The notes under the pieces: generated by a model
The model's database searches: none
The model's input: the letters and a program-made list of their open reading frames with translations, nothing else
Told to the model about the DNA's origin: nothing
Assembly (NCBI GenBank): GCA_023428755.1
Contig: JAEYWX010000018.1
Location: 1-14,528, forward strand
DNA from: Bacteroidota bacterium
Lineage (GTDB): Bacteria > Bacteroidota > Bacteroidia > Chitinophagales > Chitinophagaceae
Length of the DNA: 14,528 nt
Direction: 5' to 3'
Translations under genes and position numbers: made by a program
Part shown: positions 7,118-13,863 of the stretch, in pieces
How positions within the stretch are numbered: position 1 is the first letter of the stretch
Layout: every line of letters begins with the position of its first letter

Positions 7118-7575
7118 CGCTCCTATTACGTGTTCATCATGAGAACCGAGATACCGAGCGATATGCTTGGCTTCGACCAAACTCATTGCGCCTATGTTGG
7201 CGCGGTTCATGGCGACGGACAGAAGCTTTTTTGAAGGCTCGCCGAGTGCGTCATTTCGCTAAGCGAGCCGAAGGGTAGCCCTCGGAGAGCATCCTCAGGA
7301 AAGAGTCAGAGCGGGGTTCCCATTGTCGGCTCTCCAATAGGCCGAATAGTAAAGCCGGTTTGGGCCCGCGCCATGCGCAGTTTTCGTTGCCTATTCCGAA
7401 GCTCTAGCCGGGACCGCGTTCGCAGCCGCGCCTTCCCGATCCGGCTAAGCTGGTCCCGCCGATGTTCAAGTGCGTCATGGCGGCGGATAAGGGGCCGGAA
7501 GGCGAGAGGAAGTTGTCAGTTAAGGTAGATAGCATCAAAGCAGAAGGGGACGCCGCATGTATTGTAATATAGCCG
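7118..7575. other. Gene-poor junction between the catabolic and defence blocks
   Basis: These 458 bases separate two gene sets that converge on them. I see no convincing gene. Several inverted repeats are present: GCGCC/GGCGC at 7188-7203, GGCTCGC/GCGAGCC at 7236-7269, a bulged CCGA-GGG hairpin at about 7268-7286, and CGGGACC/GGTCCCG at 7409-7415 and 7452-7458. None is followed by a good T-tract, though T6 occurs at 7227-7232. A 36-codon plus-strand frame at 7462-7572 (MFKCVMAADKGPEGERKLSV...) has coding-like composition and no family I recognise; it may be the tail of a disrupted gene. Confidence 0.4.
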
Positions 7576-8052
7576 TCAGATCCTCGGTTGCCGCGTCGCG
7601 CGACGCACCCGTCGACCATAACGCTCGTTATCCGTCGGATCGGGGTGCTTGCCGCCGCCCTTCCAGTCGTCGGAGATCAGCCAGTCCTCGAAATAGTAAA
7701 GCCACGTTGTGGCCCAGGGTACGAATGTCTGATCGATCCGCATCGTGCCGGTCCACTCGCGCGTTCCTGGCAACGTGAGGCACAGGCGCAGGGGATCATG
7801 ATAGACGTGCGGCAGGGGCCGCTCACCCGCCAAAGCCGAAAGCTCGGGGTCCGTGACGAAGACGCTTGGTGTTTCGCCCCGCTGAAATGTAATGCGCATG
7901 GAGTATTCACGGCTAAGGGGCGTCGGCCTGTCACGATAATCCCAAATAAAGCCAGTCGCGTGCAGCCGGCCTGTCCCCGTACAGATGGGATTGGCGCGCA
8001 GAAACATAAACTGCTGCGCGGGCGTCAGGTCTGGGCGGTCACGCGAAAACAC
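7576..8052 (-). CDS. CBASS E2-like protein (stand-alone, short type II)
   Basis: Protein of 158 residues resembling the E2 ubiquitin-conjugating fold found in short type II CBASS operons. The signature is ATGFIWDYRDRPTPLSREYS in the middle, then LPHVYHDPLRLCLTLPG with the likely catalytic Cys91, then FVPWATTWLYYFEDWLISDD followed by WKGGGKHP. In these systems E2 acts on the C-terminus of the CD-NTase and controls its activity; no E1 or JAB protease domain is encoded here, unlike full type II systems. The start is a GTG that directly abuts the CD-NTase stop codon, so translation is probably coupled; the upstream GGTGA is only a weak ribosome binding site. It is the last gene of the CBASS operon. 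Confidence 0.85.
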   Translation of the reverse strand: MFSRDRPDLTPAQQFMFLRANPICTGTGRLHATGFIWDYRDRPTPLSREYSMRITFQRGETPSVFVTDPELSALAGERPLPHVYHDPLRLCLTLPGTREWTGTMRIDQTFVPWATTWLYYFEDWLISDDWKGGGKHPDPTDNERYGRRVRRATRQPRI

Positions 8053-9252
8053 CTAGTCACCGAAGAACGTGTTGGAGCGAACCGGCGTCGCATTGGCCGC
8101 GCTGGACAGCGTGAGCCCGACCGTCGGCGCGACGTAGAGCTTCTTGGCCGTGCGTGCCTGCGAAATGCTGTCGGTGCGAGCATCGATAACTTTGCGAACG
8201 ACCGAACTCCCGAGGCTTCCTTCCAAGCTCTTGCCGATAACGTCGATGCCCTGCAAATCCGGAAGGGCCTCGAAGTCCGCCAGTGCCTTCGCATGCCACT
8301 CGTAGAAGGCGGCGGCGCGAGCCGGCTCAGTATTCCAGCGCTCGGCGAAGTTCTCGCCGACCGTGGTTTCGTTGGCCACCACATAGATCCGCCGACCATT
8401 GACGACCGGCTTATCGATGAAGTGTGGCATCAACCGAATGGTCGCGATCAGAACGTCAAGTTCGGAATCGAAAACAAAGCTCTTGACGCAATACTCATAC
8501 GACTGTGCCGCGAGCGTGGTGATGATGATGGAGATCGGTGCGATCTCCTCGACGACTTCCAGGAAATGCACATCACGATGCCGCTTGAGGATCTGCACCG
8601 TCCGCCGCAGGATGCCTTTGGCGGTGCCATGCACAGGGAAGGGCTCGACGGCCGCACGGTCCTCGGCAGCGAGAGCCTTTTGCATCCGCAAGGTGGGGAT
8701 TAGGGCTGCCCTGCGTTCAAAGAGCGCCTTGTAGCCTTTCGGATTCGTCGGTTTGAATTCCCGCAGCTTCTTGTCGGGAACCAATTCGCCGCCGTTGGCG
8801 CATTTGGCATTGTTGATCGTCGGCGAGATGTCGAGATGATATTCGCGTGCGTAGTTCAAGCGCCAGCAGCGCTTCTTCTCTTCGAGCATGGCAGCGTAGC
8901 GCGCGTTCTCCTTCAGGCGATCGCCGACAATGCGTTTCAACTCTGCCGGTGGCCGGTCAGCGGTAAAGCGCAGCACCTTGCAGATGAGATCGACGTCGAA
9001 ATCTTCGCGCCCGATCGGTTTGACCGTCGTGCCGAGGCCGGTCGAGCCGTGAGCATAAATATCGATCCACTTCAGAAGAGGGTTGTCCGACCCGGAGAGC
9101 CATTCCGCGACAGCCTCGTAGCTCGTCCGCGCAGCCTCAAGCTGAGCAGCGGTCAACTCCAGCGCTTGGCAAATCTGATCGAGGAGCGAGTAAACCTCGG
9201 CTTTGCGCAAAAGCAGATGCGTCTGGGGAGGCGCCGTGAACATCTGATTCAT
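8053..9252 (-). CDS. CBASS cGAS/DncV-like nucleotidyltransferase (CD-NTase)
   Basis: Enzyme of 399 residues that makes a cyclic oligonucleotide second messenger upon phage infection. The nucleotidyltransferase core shows HGS (68-70) followed by GTTVKPIGREDFDVDLI, with metal-binding Asp86 and Asp88, and the third carboxylate Asp141 in YHLDISPTI. A helical OAS-like C-terminal half follows (ILRRTVQILKRHRDVHF). The C-terminus ends SNTFFGD, an exposed tail of the sort that E2 proteins modify in type II systems. The start codon overlaps the patatin stop by four bases (ATGA-type overlap), and the E2 gene begins right after its stop. The clade and the exact nucleotide product cannot be told from the sequence; pairing with a patatin effector makes 3'3'-cGAMP or a similar dinucleotide plausible. 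Confidence 0.93.
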   Translation of the reverse strand: MNQMFTAPPQTHLLLRKAEVYSLLDQICQALELTAAQLEAARTSYEAVAEWLSGSDNPLLKWIDIYAHGSTGLGTTVKPIGREDFDVDLICKVLRFTADRPPAELKRIVGDRLKENARYAAMLEEKKRCWRLNYAREYHLDISPTINNAKCANGGELVPDKKLREFKPTNPKGYKALFERRAALIPTLRMQKALAAEDRAAVEPFPVHGTAKGILRRTVQILKRHRDVHFLEVVEEIAPISIIITTLAAQSYEYCVKSFVFDSELDVLIATIRLMPHFIDKPVVNGRRIYVVANETTVGENFAERWNTEPARAAAFYEWHAKALADFEALPDLQGIDVIGKSLEGSLGSSVVRKVIDARTDSISQARTAKKLYVAPTVGLTLSSAANATPVRSNTFFGD

Positions 9253-10265
9253 GGCTCAATTCCTTTCACGGTGTAGATAGGTTTGAACGATTCGGCAGTT
9301 TCCGTCAGAAAAACGGGTTCAATGCGAGGACGCTCCTTACGAGCTGATGAGGCGCCCATGCCTTTGAGTTGCGCGATCTTGCGCGTGTCATCGAGATTGA
9401 AGAAATCCTTCGGCACATCCGGGCAGCACCGGAAAATCGCCTCACGTTCGTATTGATGGCCGGTAAGCAACTTCGCCATACCAAGCGCGCCATGCGACTG
9501 GCCGTCCATGAACAGGCGGGTCACATCCTTTGCGAGACCGCCCCAACCAGGCGCCTCGCCGATCATGTAGACCTCGTTGACGCAGCCCAGGCTCAGCACT
9601 CGCAGACTGCTGGCCGGCCAGTCGAGCAAAGTGACGGCCTCGACCACCGCCAACGCGATCGGGTTGTTGGCCCATACGCCGCCGTCGAGCAGACCGACAT
9701 CCTCGGCGGTCCGGTGGCGCTTGTAGTAGGTGGGCGCGGCGGCCGTCGCCATCGCGGCATCGACGGCGAGGCGCTTGTAATCGGTCTTGAGGCGGGGATG
9801 ATGCGCTGTCTTGAAAATATAGACACCGCGATGGTCGGCATCCCATGCGGGAATCACCAGTCGCGTTCTCGCATCCCCAATGCGCCTGCTGCCGAGAACT
9901 GTAGAGAGTTCGCTCCGCAGCAGATCAGCGTCATGCTTCGGGGTGACGATGTGCTTGAGGCGACGCCACGCGTCGCCGGCGAAGCTCGCCAGAGCGCCGC
10001 CCGACTGTCCAAAAATGTGTGGGCCGCGACGGACATAGAGGTCAAGGAGATCACGCGCGGGAAGACCCATCGCCAATCCGATCGCCAGAATGCCGCCCGT
10101 GGACGTTCCTGCGATCAGATCGAAATACTCTCCGATGGGCCGGTCGAGATCCTCTTCCAGAGACGTAAGAAAGGACGCCGGCTGCGTTCCCATGATGCCG
10201 CCGCCGTCAATCGAGAGAATTCGACGAATCGGCGGTTTATCTGAAGGAACTGCAACCTGCGTCAT
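9249..10265 (-). CDS. capV: Patatin-like phospholipase effector of CBASS (CapV)
   Basis: Phospholipase of 338 residues that is switched on by the cyclic nucleotide and degrades the cell's own membrane, killing the infected cell. The patatin fold is clear: oxyanion loop DGGGIMG (20-26), nucleophile elbow GTSTGG with Ser55, and the second dyad residue in DGGVWANNP, Asp194. Length and C-terminal half match CapV-type effectors rather than stand-alone patatins. It follows the DUF2188 gene by five bases and overlaps the CD-NTase by four, so all are co-transcribed. No signal peptide or membrane segment is seen, as expected for a cytosolic effector. The ribosome binding site is weak (AAGGG), suggesting coupling to the gene before it. 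Confidence 0.93.
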   Translation of the reverse strand: MTQVAVPSDKPPIRRILSIDGGGIMGTQPASFLTSLEEDLDRPIGEYFDLIAGTSTGGILAIGLAMGLPARDLLDLYVRRGPHIFGQSGGALASFAGDAWRRLKHIVTPKHDADLLRSELSTVLGSRRIGDARTRLVIPAWDADHRGVYIFKTAHHPRLKTDYKRLAVDAAMATAAAPTYYKRHRTAEDVGLLDGGVWANNPIALAVVEAVTLLDWPASSLRVLSLGCVNEVYMIGEAPGWGGLAKDVTRLFMDGQSHGALGMAKLLTGHQYEREAIFRCCPDVPKDFFNLDDTRKIAQLKGMGASSARKERPRIEPVFLTETAESFKPIYTVKGIEP

Positions 10266-10270
10266 GTCGC

Positions 10271-10495
10271 TTAGCCCTTCGGAGGATAGGGATCGTGCCC
10301 GTAGGAATTCTTGTCGCGAATCCGACCGTCCGGCCGATGAATGACGACTTCGCTCTGCTGGTTGATCGCGATCTCCCGTGCAGCCCGTTCGGCATCTCCC
10401 TGGGTCGGATGGATCGAGGTTGCCCTCTCATTCCTTTCGCCACGCACGGCCCATTCGTCACCGTGCGGAACGACATGCTGATTCTTGCCTGCCAT
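10271..10495 (-). CDS. DUF2188 small protein, first gene of the CBASS operon
   Basis: Protein of 74 residues made up of one DUF2188 domain: NQHVVPHGDEWAVRG at the start, a helix with TQGDAERAAREIA, then the strand EVVIHRPDGRIRDKNSYG and a DPYPP end. The molecular role of DUF2188 is unknown. I chose the ATG at 10495: AGGAG (10504-10508 on the plus strand read in reverse) lies eight bases upstream and the domain begins immediately. The frame extends further upstream through the promoter region, which is not protein-like. It lies five bases before capV, so it is transcribed with the CBASS core. It may be a passenger, a modulator or an extra defence component; nothing in the sequence decides this. 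Confidence 0.85.
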   Translation of the reverse strand: MAGKNQHVVPHGDEWAVRGERNERATSIHPTQGDAERAAREIAINQQSEVVIHRPDGRIRDKNSYGHDPYPPKG

Positions 10496-10530
10496 GCTCA
10501 CAACTCCTGATTCCTTGACCTGATTCGCAA

Positions 10531-10560
10531 ATCGTAATAAGTAGCTATACGCTCTGTCAT
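10531..10560 (-). promoter_or_regulatory. Candidate promoter of the CBASS operon
   Basis: On the minus strand, ATGACA (10555-10560) is a 5/6 match to a -35 element and TACGAT (10531-10536) a 4/6 match to a -10 element, 18 bases apart. The -35 lies inside the left copy of the 20-bp repeat. This would give a leader of about 30 bases with a good ribosome binding site. Prediction by eye only. Confidence 0.4.
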
Positions 10561-10564
10561 AGCC
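10545..10564. repeat. 20-bp direct repeat, copy 1 (candidate CapH operator at the CBASS promoter)
   Basis: The sequence CTATACGCTCTGTCATAGCC matches copy 2 at 10616-10635 in 18 of 20 positions, same orientation. It covers the predicted -35 of the CBASS operon on the minus strand. Its outer bases form a CTAT/ATAG dyad. Two matching copies in a 134-base divergent spacer next to an XRE repressor gene strongly suggest repressor operators. Confidence 0.6.
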
Positions 10565-10578
10565 TGAGCCGAAGAAAT

Positions 10579-10592
10579 AGCCCCGCGGGGCT
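10579..10592. repeat. 14-bp perfect palindrome AGCCCCGCGGGGCT
   Basis: This self-complementary sequence lies between the two 20-bp repeats and upstream of the predicted capH promoter. It could be a second regulator's site or simply a GC-rich boundary; it does not resemble the flanking repeats. Confidence 0.4.
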
Positions 10593-10593
10593 G

Positions 10594-10622
10594 TCGACGA
10601 TCTAGACATGGAACTCTATACG
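10594..10622 (+). promoter_or_regulatory. Candidate capH promoter giving a leaderless transcript
   Basis: TCGACG (10594-10599) and TATACG (10617-10622) are 4/6 matches to -35 and -10 elements, 17 bases apart. Transcription would begin at about 10629-10630, the A of the capH start codon. No ribosome binding site precedes that codon, which fits a leaderless mRNA. Confidence 0.4.
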
Positions 10623-10635
10623 ATCTGTCATGGCC
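10616..10635. repeat. 20-bp direct repeat, copy 2 (candidate CapH operator over the capH start)
   Basis: The sequence CTATACGATCTGTCATGGCC differs from copy 1 at two positions. It spans the predicted -10 element and the start codon of the XRE gene, so binding there would block that gene's own transcription. Confidence 0.6.
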
Positions 10636-10944
10636 GAGTCAAGCGCACCAAAAGACTTCGCCTCTCGCCTGCGCAAAACGCGCGAAACGCGGGAGCTAAG
10701 CCAATCCGAACTGGCCAGGGAAGCCGGCATGCAACCTTCGGCCATCGCCCATTTTGAGGCTGGGCGCCGCAAGCCGTCGTTCGACAACGTGCGAGCGCTC
10801 GCGAAGGCGCTGAAGGTCTCGGCCGACTACCTACTCGGGGCGCAAGCCGCGACGACCGCCTTTCGCGACGAAGACAAGCTGAGCGCAAAAGATCGACTTT
10901 TTATTCAGAACATCATCGACACAATGATTAAGGACAAGAAATAG
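10630..10944 (+). CDS. capH: XRE-family repressor, CapH-like regulator of CBASS
   Basis: DNA-binding protein of 104 residues. The helix-turn-helix covers about residues 11-70 (FASRLRKTRETRELSQSELAREAG, then SAIAHFEAGRRKPS and ALAKALKVSADYLLG). A linker and a C-terminal helix (KDRLFIQNIIDTMIKDKK) follow, likely for dimerisation. In known CBASS loci the CapH repressor is cleaved by its partner peptidase CapP after DNA damage, which relieves repression. Here the gene diverges from the CBASS operon and is followed after 10 bases by such a peptidase gene, so the same role is inferred. The start lacks a ribosome binding site and lies within a 20-bp repeat that recurs at the CBASS promoter. The HTH assignment is certain; the CapH role rests on context. 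Confidence 0.85.
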   Translation: MAESSAPKDFASRLRKTRETRELSQSELAREAGMQPSAIAHFEAGRRKPSFDNVRALAKALKVSADYLLGAQAATTAFRDEDKLSAKDRLFIQNIIDTMIKDKK

Positions 10945-10954
10945 GGGGCGAAAC

Positions 10955-11836
10955 ATGGCGGGCTTTCGGTTGAAGATGGCAACCCAGCACGGCGAAAAGG
11001 TCGCTGAGGAATTTGGCTTCAATCAGTTTCCAGTTAGACCTCGAGAGATCGCCAAGGCCAGGGATATTGTCATCCAGGCGAAACCAGCCGAAGTGACGGG
11101 CGTGTCCGGCGCGATCATCTTCGCCGGTGATTCGGCCACCATCATCTACTCCACCGAGCACGGCAACGAAGGCTTCGAGAATTTCTCCATTGGCCATGAG
11201 CTGGGGCATTGGTTCCTGCCGGGCCATCCCGAGGAGATTATCAAGGCCGGCGGCGCGCACATGTCCCGCGCCAATTTTACACAGAATACGTCGATCGAGC
11301 TGGAGGCTGACCACTTCGCCAGCGGCCTTCTCTTGCCGTCCAATCTCACACGCAACCTGCTCTCCAATTATCAGATCGGCCTCGACGGCATTCTCAAGCT
11401 GGCTGAGAAGGCCCATTGTTCGATCACGGCTGCCGCGATTCGGGCCGCGGAGTGCGGCAGCTATCCGATGGCGATCATCGTCAGCAAGGGCAACGAGATC
11501 GCATATGCGTTTACCTCGGAGTCTTTCAAGAATCTCGGCAAGCTAGCGTTCTTGCGAAAAGGCGCTCCTTTGCCCGACGGAGCGACGCAGAGGTTCAACG
11601 CGGATGCGGCGAATGTCCTTCGCGCCGAACGCGCCGTTGGTGAAACCGACTTGGCGACATGGTTCGACGGCCCGGGTCGGATCACTCTTGATGAAGAGAT
11701 CATCGGCCTTGGCAAATACGGCTACACCTTGACCGTGTTGACCAGCGAGGGGCTGCCCGAAGCCCCTCTCGATGAGGAGGATGAGGATGCTGAATTGGAG
11801 CGAAGCTGGACACCCCGCTTCGCTTATGGCCGGTAG
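10955..11836 (+). CDS. capP: ImmA/IrrE-type metallopeptidase, CapP-like activator of CBASS
   Basis: Zinc metallopeptidase of 293 residues. The DUF955 domain shows FSIGHELGHWFLPG with zinc ligands His81 and His85 and catalytic Glu82, then the third ligand Glu117 in ELEADHFASGLLLP. From about residue 135 onwards is a second region (SYPMAIIVSKGNEIAYAFTSESF..., ending in an acidic EEDEDAE stretch), as in CapP proteins, where a C-terminal sensor domain detects single-stranded DNA. It would cleave the CapH repressor and turn on CBASS during DNA damage. AGGGGG precedes the ATG and the gene starts 10 bases after capH, so the pair is one operon. Other phage and conjugative-element ImmA proteins look similar, but the position beside CBASS favours CapP. 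Confidence 0.88.
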   Translation: MAGFRLKMATQHGEKVAEEFGFNQFPVRPREIAKARDIVIQAKPAEVTGVSGAIIFAGDSATIIYSTEHGNEGFENFSIGHELGHWFLPGHPEEIIKAGGAHMSRANFTQNTSIELEADHFASGLLLPSNLTRNLLSNYQIGLDGILKLAEKAHCSITAAAIRAAECGSYPMAIIVSKGNEIAYAFTSESFKNLGKLAFLRKGAPLPDGATQRFNADAANVLRAERAVGETDLATWFDGPGRITLDEEIIGLGKYGYTLTVLTSEGLPEAPLDEEDEDAELERSWTPRFAYGR

Positions 11837-12281
11837 CCACATCCGACATTGGGCCGATTAGCAGGGCCATGCTGCGGGCCGTGGGATTGCCCTCGAACTA
11901 ATACGGGTGTTGCACCCCCCGCAACCATCCCCTCTTCGAAACAGTATTATGACCCTTCCGGTAATTTCGGCTGCCGGAGATGATATTTCGGACGTGGCCG
12001 TAGTCCAGGAAGGTCGAAAATGCTTTATCTTTCAGCGGGGGCTGACTGACACTCTCTCCGTCGCACTGCTTCTCCATTGTATCCGGCCGTTCGAAGCCAC
12101 GGCAAAGCATTGGATCTAGGCGACAACGGCTGTTGCGGTTATCTCAGGCGGACAAGCGCAACGCGATGCAACGGATGCGAAATCGATCCTTCCAGCACGA
12201 GATGCACAAGCGTCGACGATTATCACATGAGCTTTGCGACGGGTTGAATTGGGCAACTTAACAGGCCTGATGATAGGCGAC
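11837..12281. other. Convergent spacer between capP and the integrase, no gene seen
   Basis: These 445 bases lie between two genes that point at each other. Short frames of about 70 codons exist on both strands, but none has a ribosome binding site with protein-like content. A GGGTG-TTG-CACCC hairpin sits at 11905-11917, without a T-tract. I see no repeat of the tRNA 3' end here. Confidence 0.4.
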
Positions 12282-13652
12282 TCAAGCCTGCGCGCCTCCC
12301 TTGATCGGCATCACCTTCTTGGGATCGAGCCAGTGGTCGATCCGATCAGCCCAATGCTGCATCAGCTTCGTGCGCGAGCCGATCAGCGCGAGGGGTCCGT
12401 GCTTCTTGTAGAGACCTTCCACAGTAGAGTTATCGAGATGTGCGAGCTGCAGCTCGACGACATCGCCATCCCATGCCTTGGCGTCCTTGATCTCTTCGTG
12501 GTGAGATAGAGTCGAGAACGTGGTCCGGAATCCGTGGGCACAATGATCAGTCTTGGTATCAATGCCAAGCAGCCGCAAGCGCTTGTTGAGCGTATTGTTT
12601 GATAGCGGCGCGTCCTTCGAGCAGGAAAACGCGTACCGGCGATGGCCGGTCAGCTTCTGGACGCTACGCAGGATCGCGAGTGCCTGTCGTGACAAGGGCA
12701 CAACATGGTCCCAACCGGTCTTCATCTTGGGAGCTGGAACAGTCCAGCGTTTGGCATCCCAATCGACCTCGCCCCATTCCATTTCATTGACCATGCCGGG
12801 GCGGGGAATGGTCAGCGCATTGAAGCGCAAGGCAAGGCCAACGACGTCACCAAATCTCGCTCTCGTCCACGGTGCGCTGATAAGTTTGAAGACGCGCGTG
12901 ACGTCGCGTGGTTCGGTGACACCGGGACGCGGCGTCGAAATGTTGGCAATCATCTGTCCATTCAGGTTGCGGAATGGATTGTAGCCGTCGCCTTCGACGT
13001 CGGCATAGTCGCAGATCTGCTCGCCGATGCTGCGCACTCGGTCCCGGGTTTCCAGCCTTCCCTCTGCTTCATATGAACGCATGAAAGCGAGCACGTCGGG
13101 ACGCTTGATGTCCTGCCTGCACAGCTTGCCGAAGCGAGCCTTGACGTAGCCGACGCGCAGCTCGAGCACCTCGACGGTCTTGGGGTCGCGCACTGCGACG
13201 ATCCTGCCGCGCTTGACTTTCTCCACCTTCTTCTTGGCGAGCCACTCATCGGCCCATTGCGCGAAAGGCCGGGCGGCGGCCTGCTTGTGCTTGTCGAGCT
13301 GCTTCTCGATGCTCGGGTCTTTGCCTTCCTTGAGCAGGTCTTTGGCCTTGTCGCGCTCGCGCCGCGCGTCTGCGAGCGAGAACGTGCCATCCCTGCCGTT
13401 GCCGTAGGGGCCGATGGAGTAGGTTTTCTGGCGGCCGTGGAAACGGTAGTCCATCCGCCAGAGCTTGGAGGCAGCGTTGCCGGGCCTGCTCACGTCCGGC
13501 GTGACGAAGAGATAGAGCCAGCCGCCGGTCACGTCGGAAATCTTAGCGGGACTCCACGCGCCATTGTCGAATTTCGGTCGGGCGGCGCGGCAGTCGACGT
13601 CGGTCTTAATCTGCTTGGGATTGGCGCACGCGCCGTCGTTCTTGCCGCCCAT
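12282..13652 (-). CDS. Tyrosine recombinase, P4-type island integrase
   Basis: Site-specific integrase of 456 residues. The N-terminal part (LWRMDYRFHGRQKTYSIGPYG...SLADARRERDKAKDLLKEGKDPS) is the arm-binding domain typical of P4-like integrases. The core-binding domain covers about residues 128-230. The catalytic residues are Arg284 (IPRPGMVNEMEW), Lys309 or Lys311, His373-X2-Arg376 (HGFRTTFS), His405 (LAHLDN) and the nucleophile Tyr415 (GLYKK), so the enzyme looks intact. I chose the ATG at 13652 with AAGGAA eight bases upstream; the frame is open further but runs into the tRNA and is not protein-like there. It lies 211 bases from the 3' end of tRNA-Leu, the usual position for an integrase of an element inserted in that tRNA. 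Confidence 0.93.
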   Translation of the reverse strand: MGGKNDGACANPKQIKTDVDCRAARPKFDNGAWSPAKISDVTGGWLYLFVTPDVSRPGNAASKLWRMDYRFHGRQKTYSIGPYGNGRDGTFSLADARRERDKAKDLLKEGKDPSIEKQLDKHKQAAARPFAQWADEWLAKKKVEKVKRGRIVAVRDPKTVEVLELRVGYVKARFGKLCRQDIKRPDVLAFMRSYEAEGRLETRDRVRSIGEQICDYADVEGDGYNPFRNLNGQMIANISTPRPGVTEPRDVTRVFKLISAPWTRARFGDVVGLALRFNALTIPRPGMVNEMEWGEVDWDAKRWTVPAPKMKTGWDHVVPLSRQALAILRSVQKLTGHRRYAFSCSKDAPLSNNTLNKRLRLLGIDTKTDHCAHGFRTTFSTLSHHEEIKDAKAWDGDVVELQLAHLDNSTVEGLYKKHGPLALIGSRTKLMQHWADRIDHWLDPKKVMPIKGGAQA

Positions 13653-13694
13653 CGGCTCAATTCCTTCATTCGGCAAAGCGAAAGTCGCCGTGAA

Positions 13695-13762
13695 CGTTTG
13701 TTCTCCCGATACCAGCAAAAATACCAGCAAATCGGGCGGCTGGGATCGGAGGAGAACAAACG
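13695..13762. repeat. Perfect 12-bp inverted repeat upstream of the integrase
   Basis: CGTTTGTTCTCC at 13695-13706 and GGAGAACAAACG at 13751-13762 are exact reverse complements, 44 bases apart. They enclose a pair of 11-bp direct repeats and a shorter CCCGAT/ATCGGG inverted pair (13705-13710, 13731-13736). The layout suggests binding sites for the integrase or an accessory factor, or a regulatory leader structure. Confidence 0.6.
13709..13731. repeat. Two tandem copies of ATACCAGCAAA, candidate integrase arm sites
   Basis: ATACCAGCAAA occurs at 13709-13719 and 13721-13731, a period of 12 bases, inside the larger inverted repeat. Tandem short direct repeats near attP are typical arm-type binding sites of tyrosine integrases; this assignment is inferred. 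Confidence 0.5.
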
Positions 13763-13818
13763 GTGACGAACTAGAACGTACGCGGAAGTGCCTATTTTTC
13801 AAGGCTTTCCGAGCACGG

Positions 13819-13836
13819 TGCGGACGGTTGCGGACG
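13819..13836. repeat. Two copies of TGCGGACG with 10-base period
   Basis: TGCGGACG occurs at 13819-13826 and 13829-13836, close to one helical turn apart, about 30 bases from the tRNA 3' end. It may be another protein-binding array of the attachment region. Confidence 0.35.
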
Positions 13837-13863
13837 TTTCGGAACGGGCTTGAACAGCCTGGT

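Noticed and set aside
7588..8703. 371-codon plus-strand frame opposite the CD-NTase and E2 genes
   Set aside because: It is the antisense shadow of two genes with clear conserved motifs and has no recognisable domain.
9369..10244. 291-codon plus-strand frame opposite capV
   Set aside because: Antisense shadow of the patatin gene, whose catalytic motifs are intact on the other strand.
10496..10609. Longer DUF2188 frame starting at 10609
   Set aside because: The added part covers the divergent promoter and repeats, and a well-spaced AGGAG precedes the ATG at 10495, where the domain begins.
11905..11917. GGGTG-TTG-CACCC hairpin as terminator of capP
   Set aside because: It lacks a following T-tract on either strand and is about 70 bases after the stop codon, so termination cannot be claimed.
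11898..12119. 70-codon frames on both strands between capP and the integrase
   Set aside because: No ribosome binding site, no domain, and they overlap each other; typical chance frames in GC-rich DNA.
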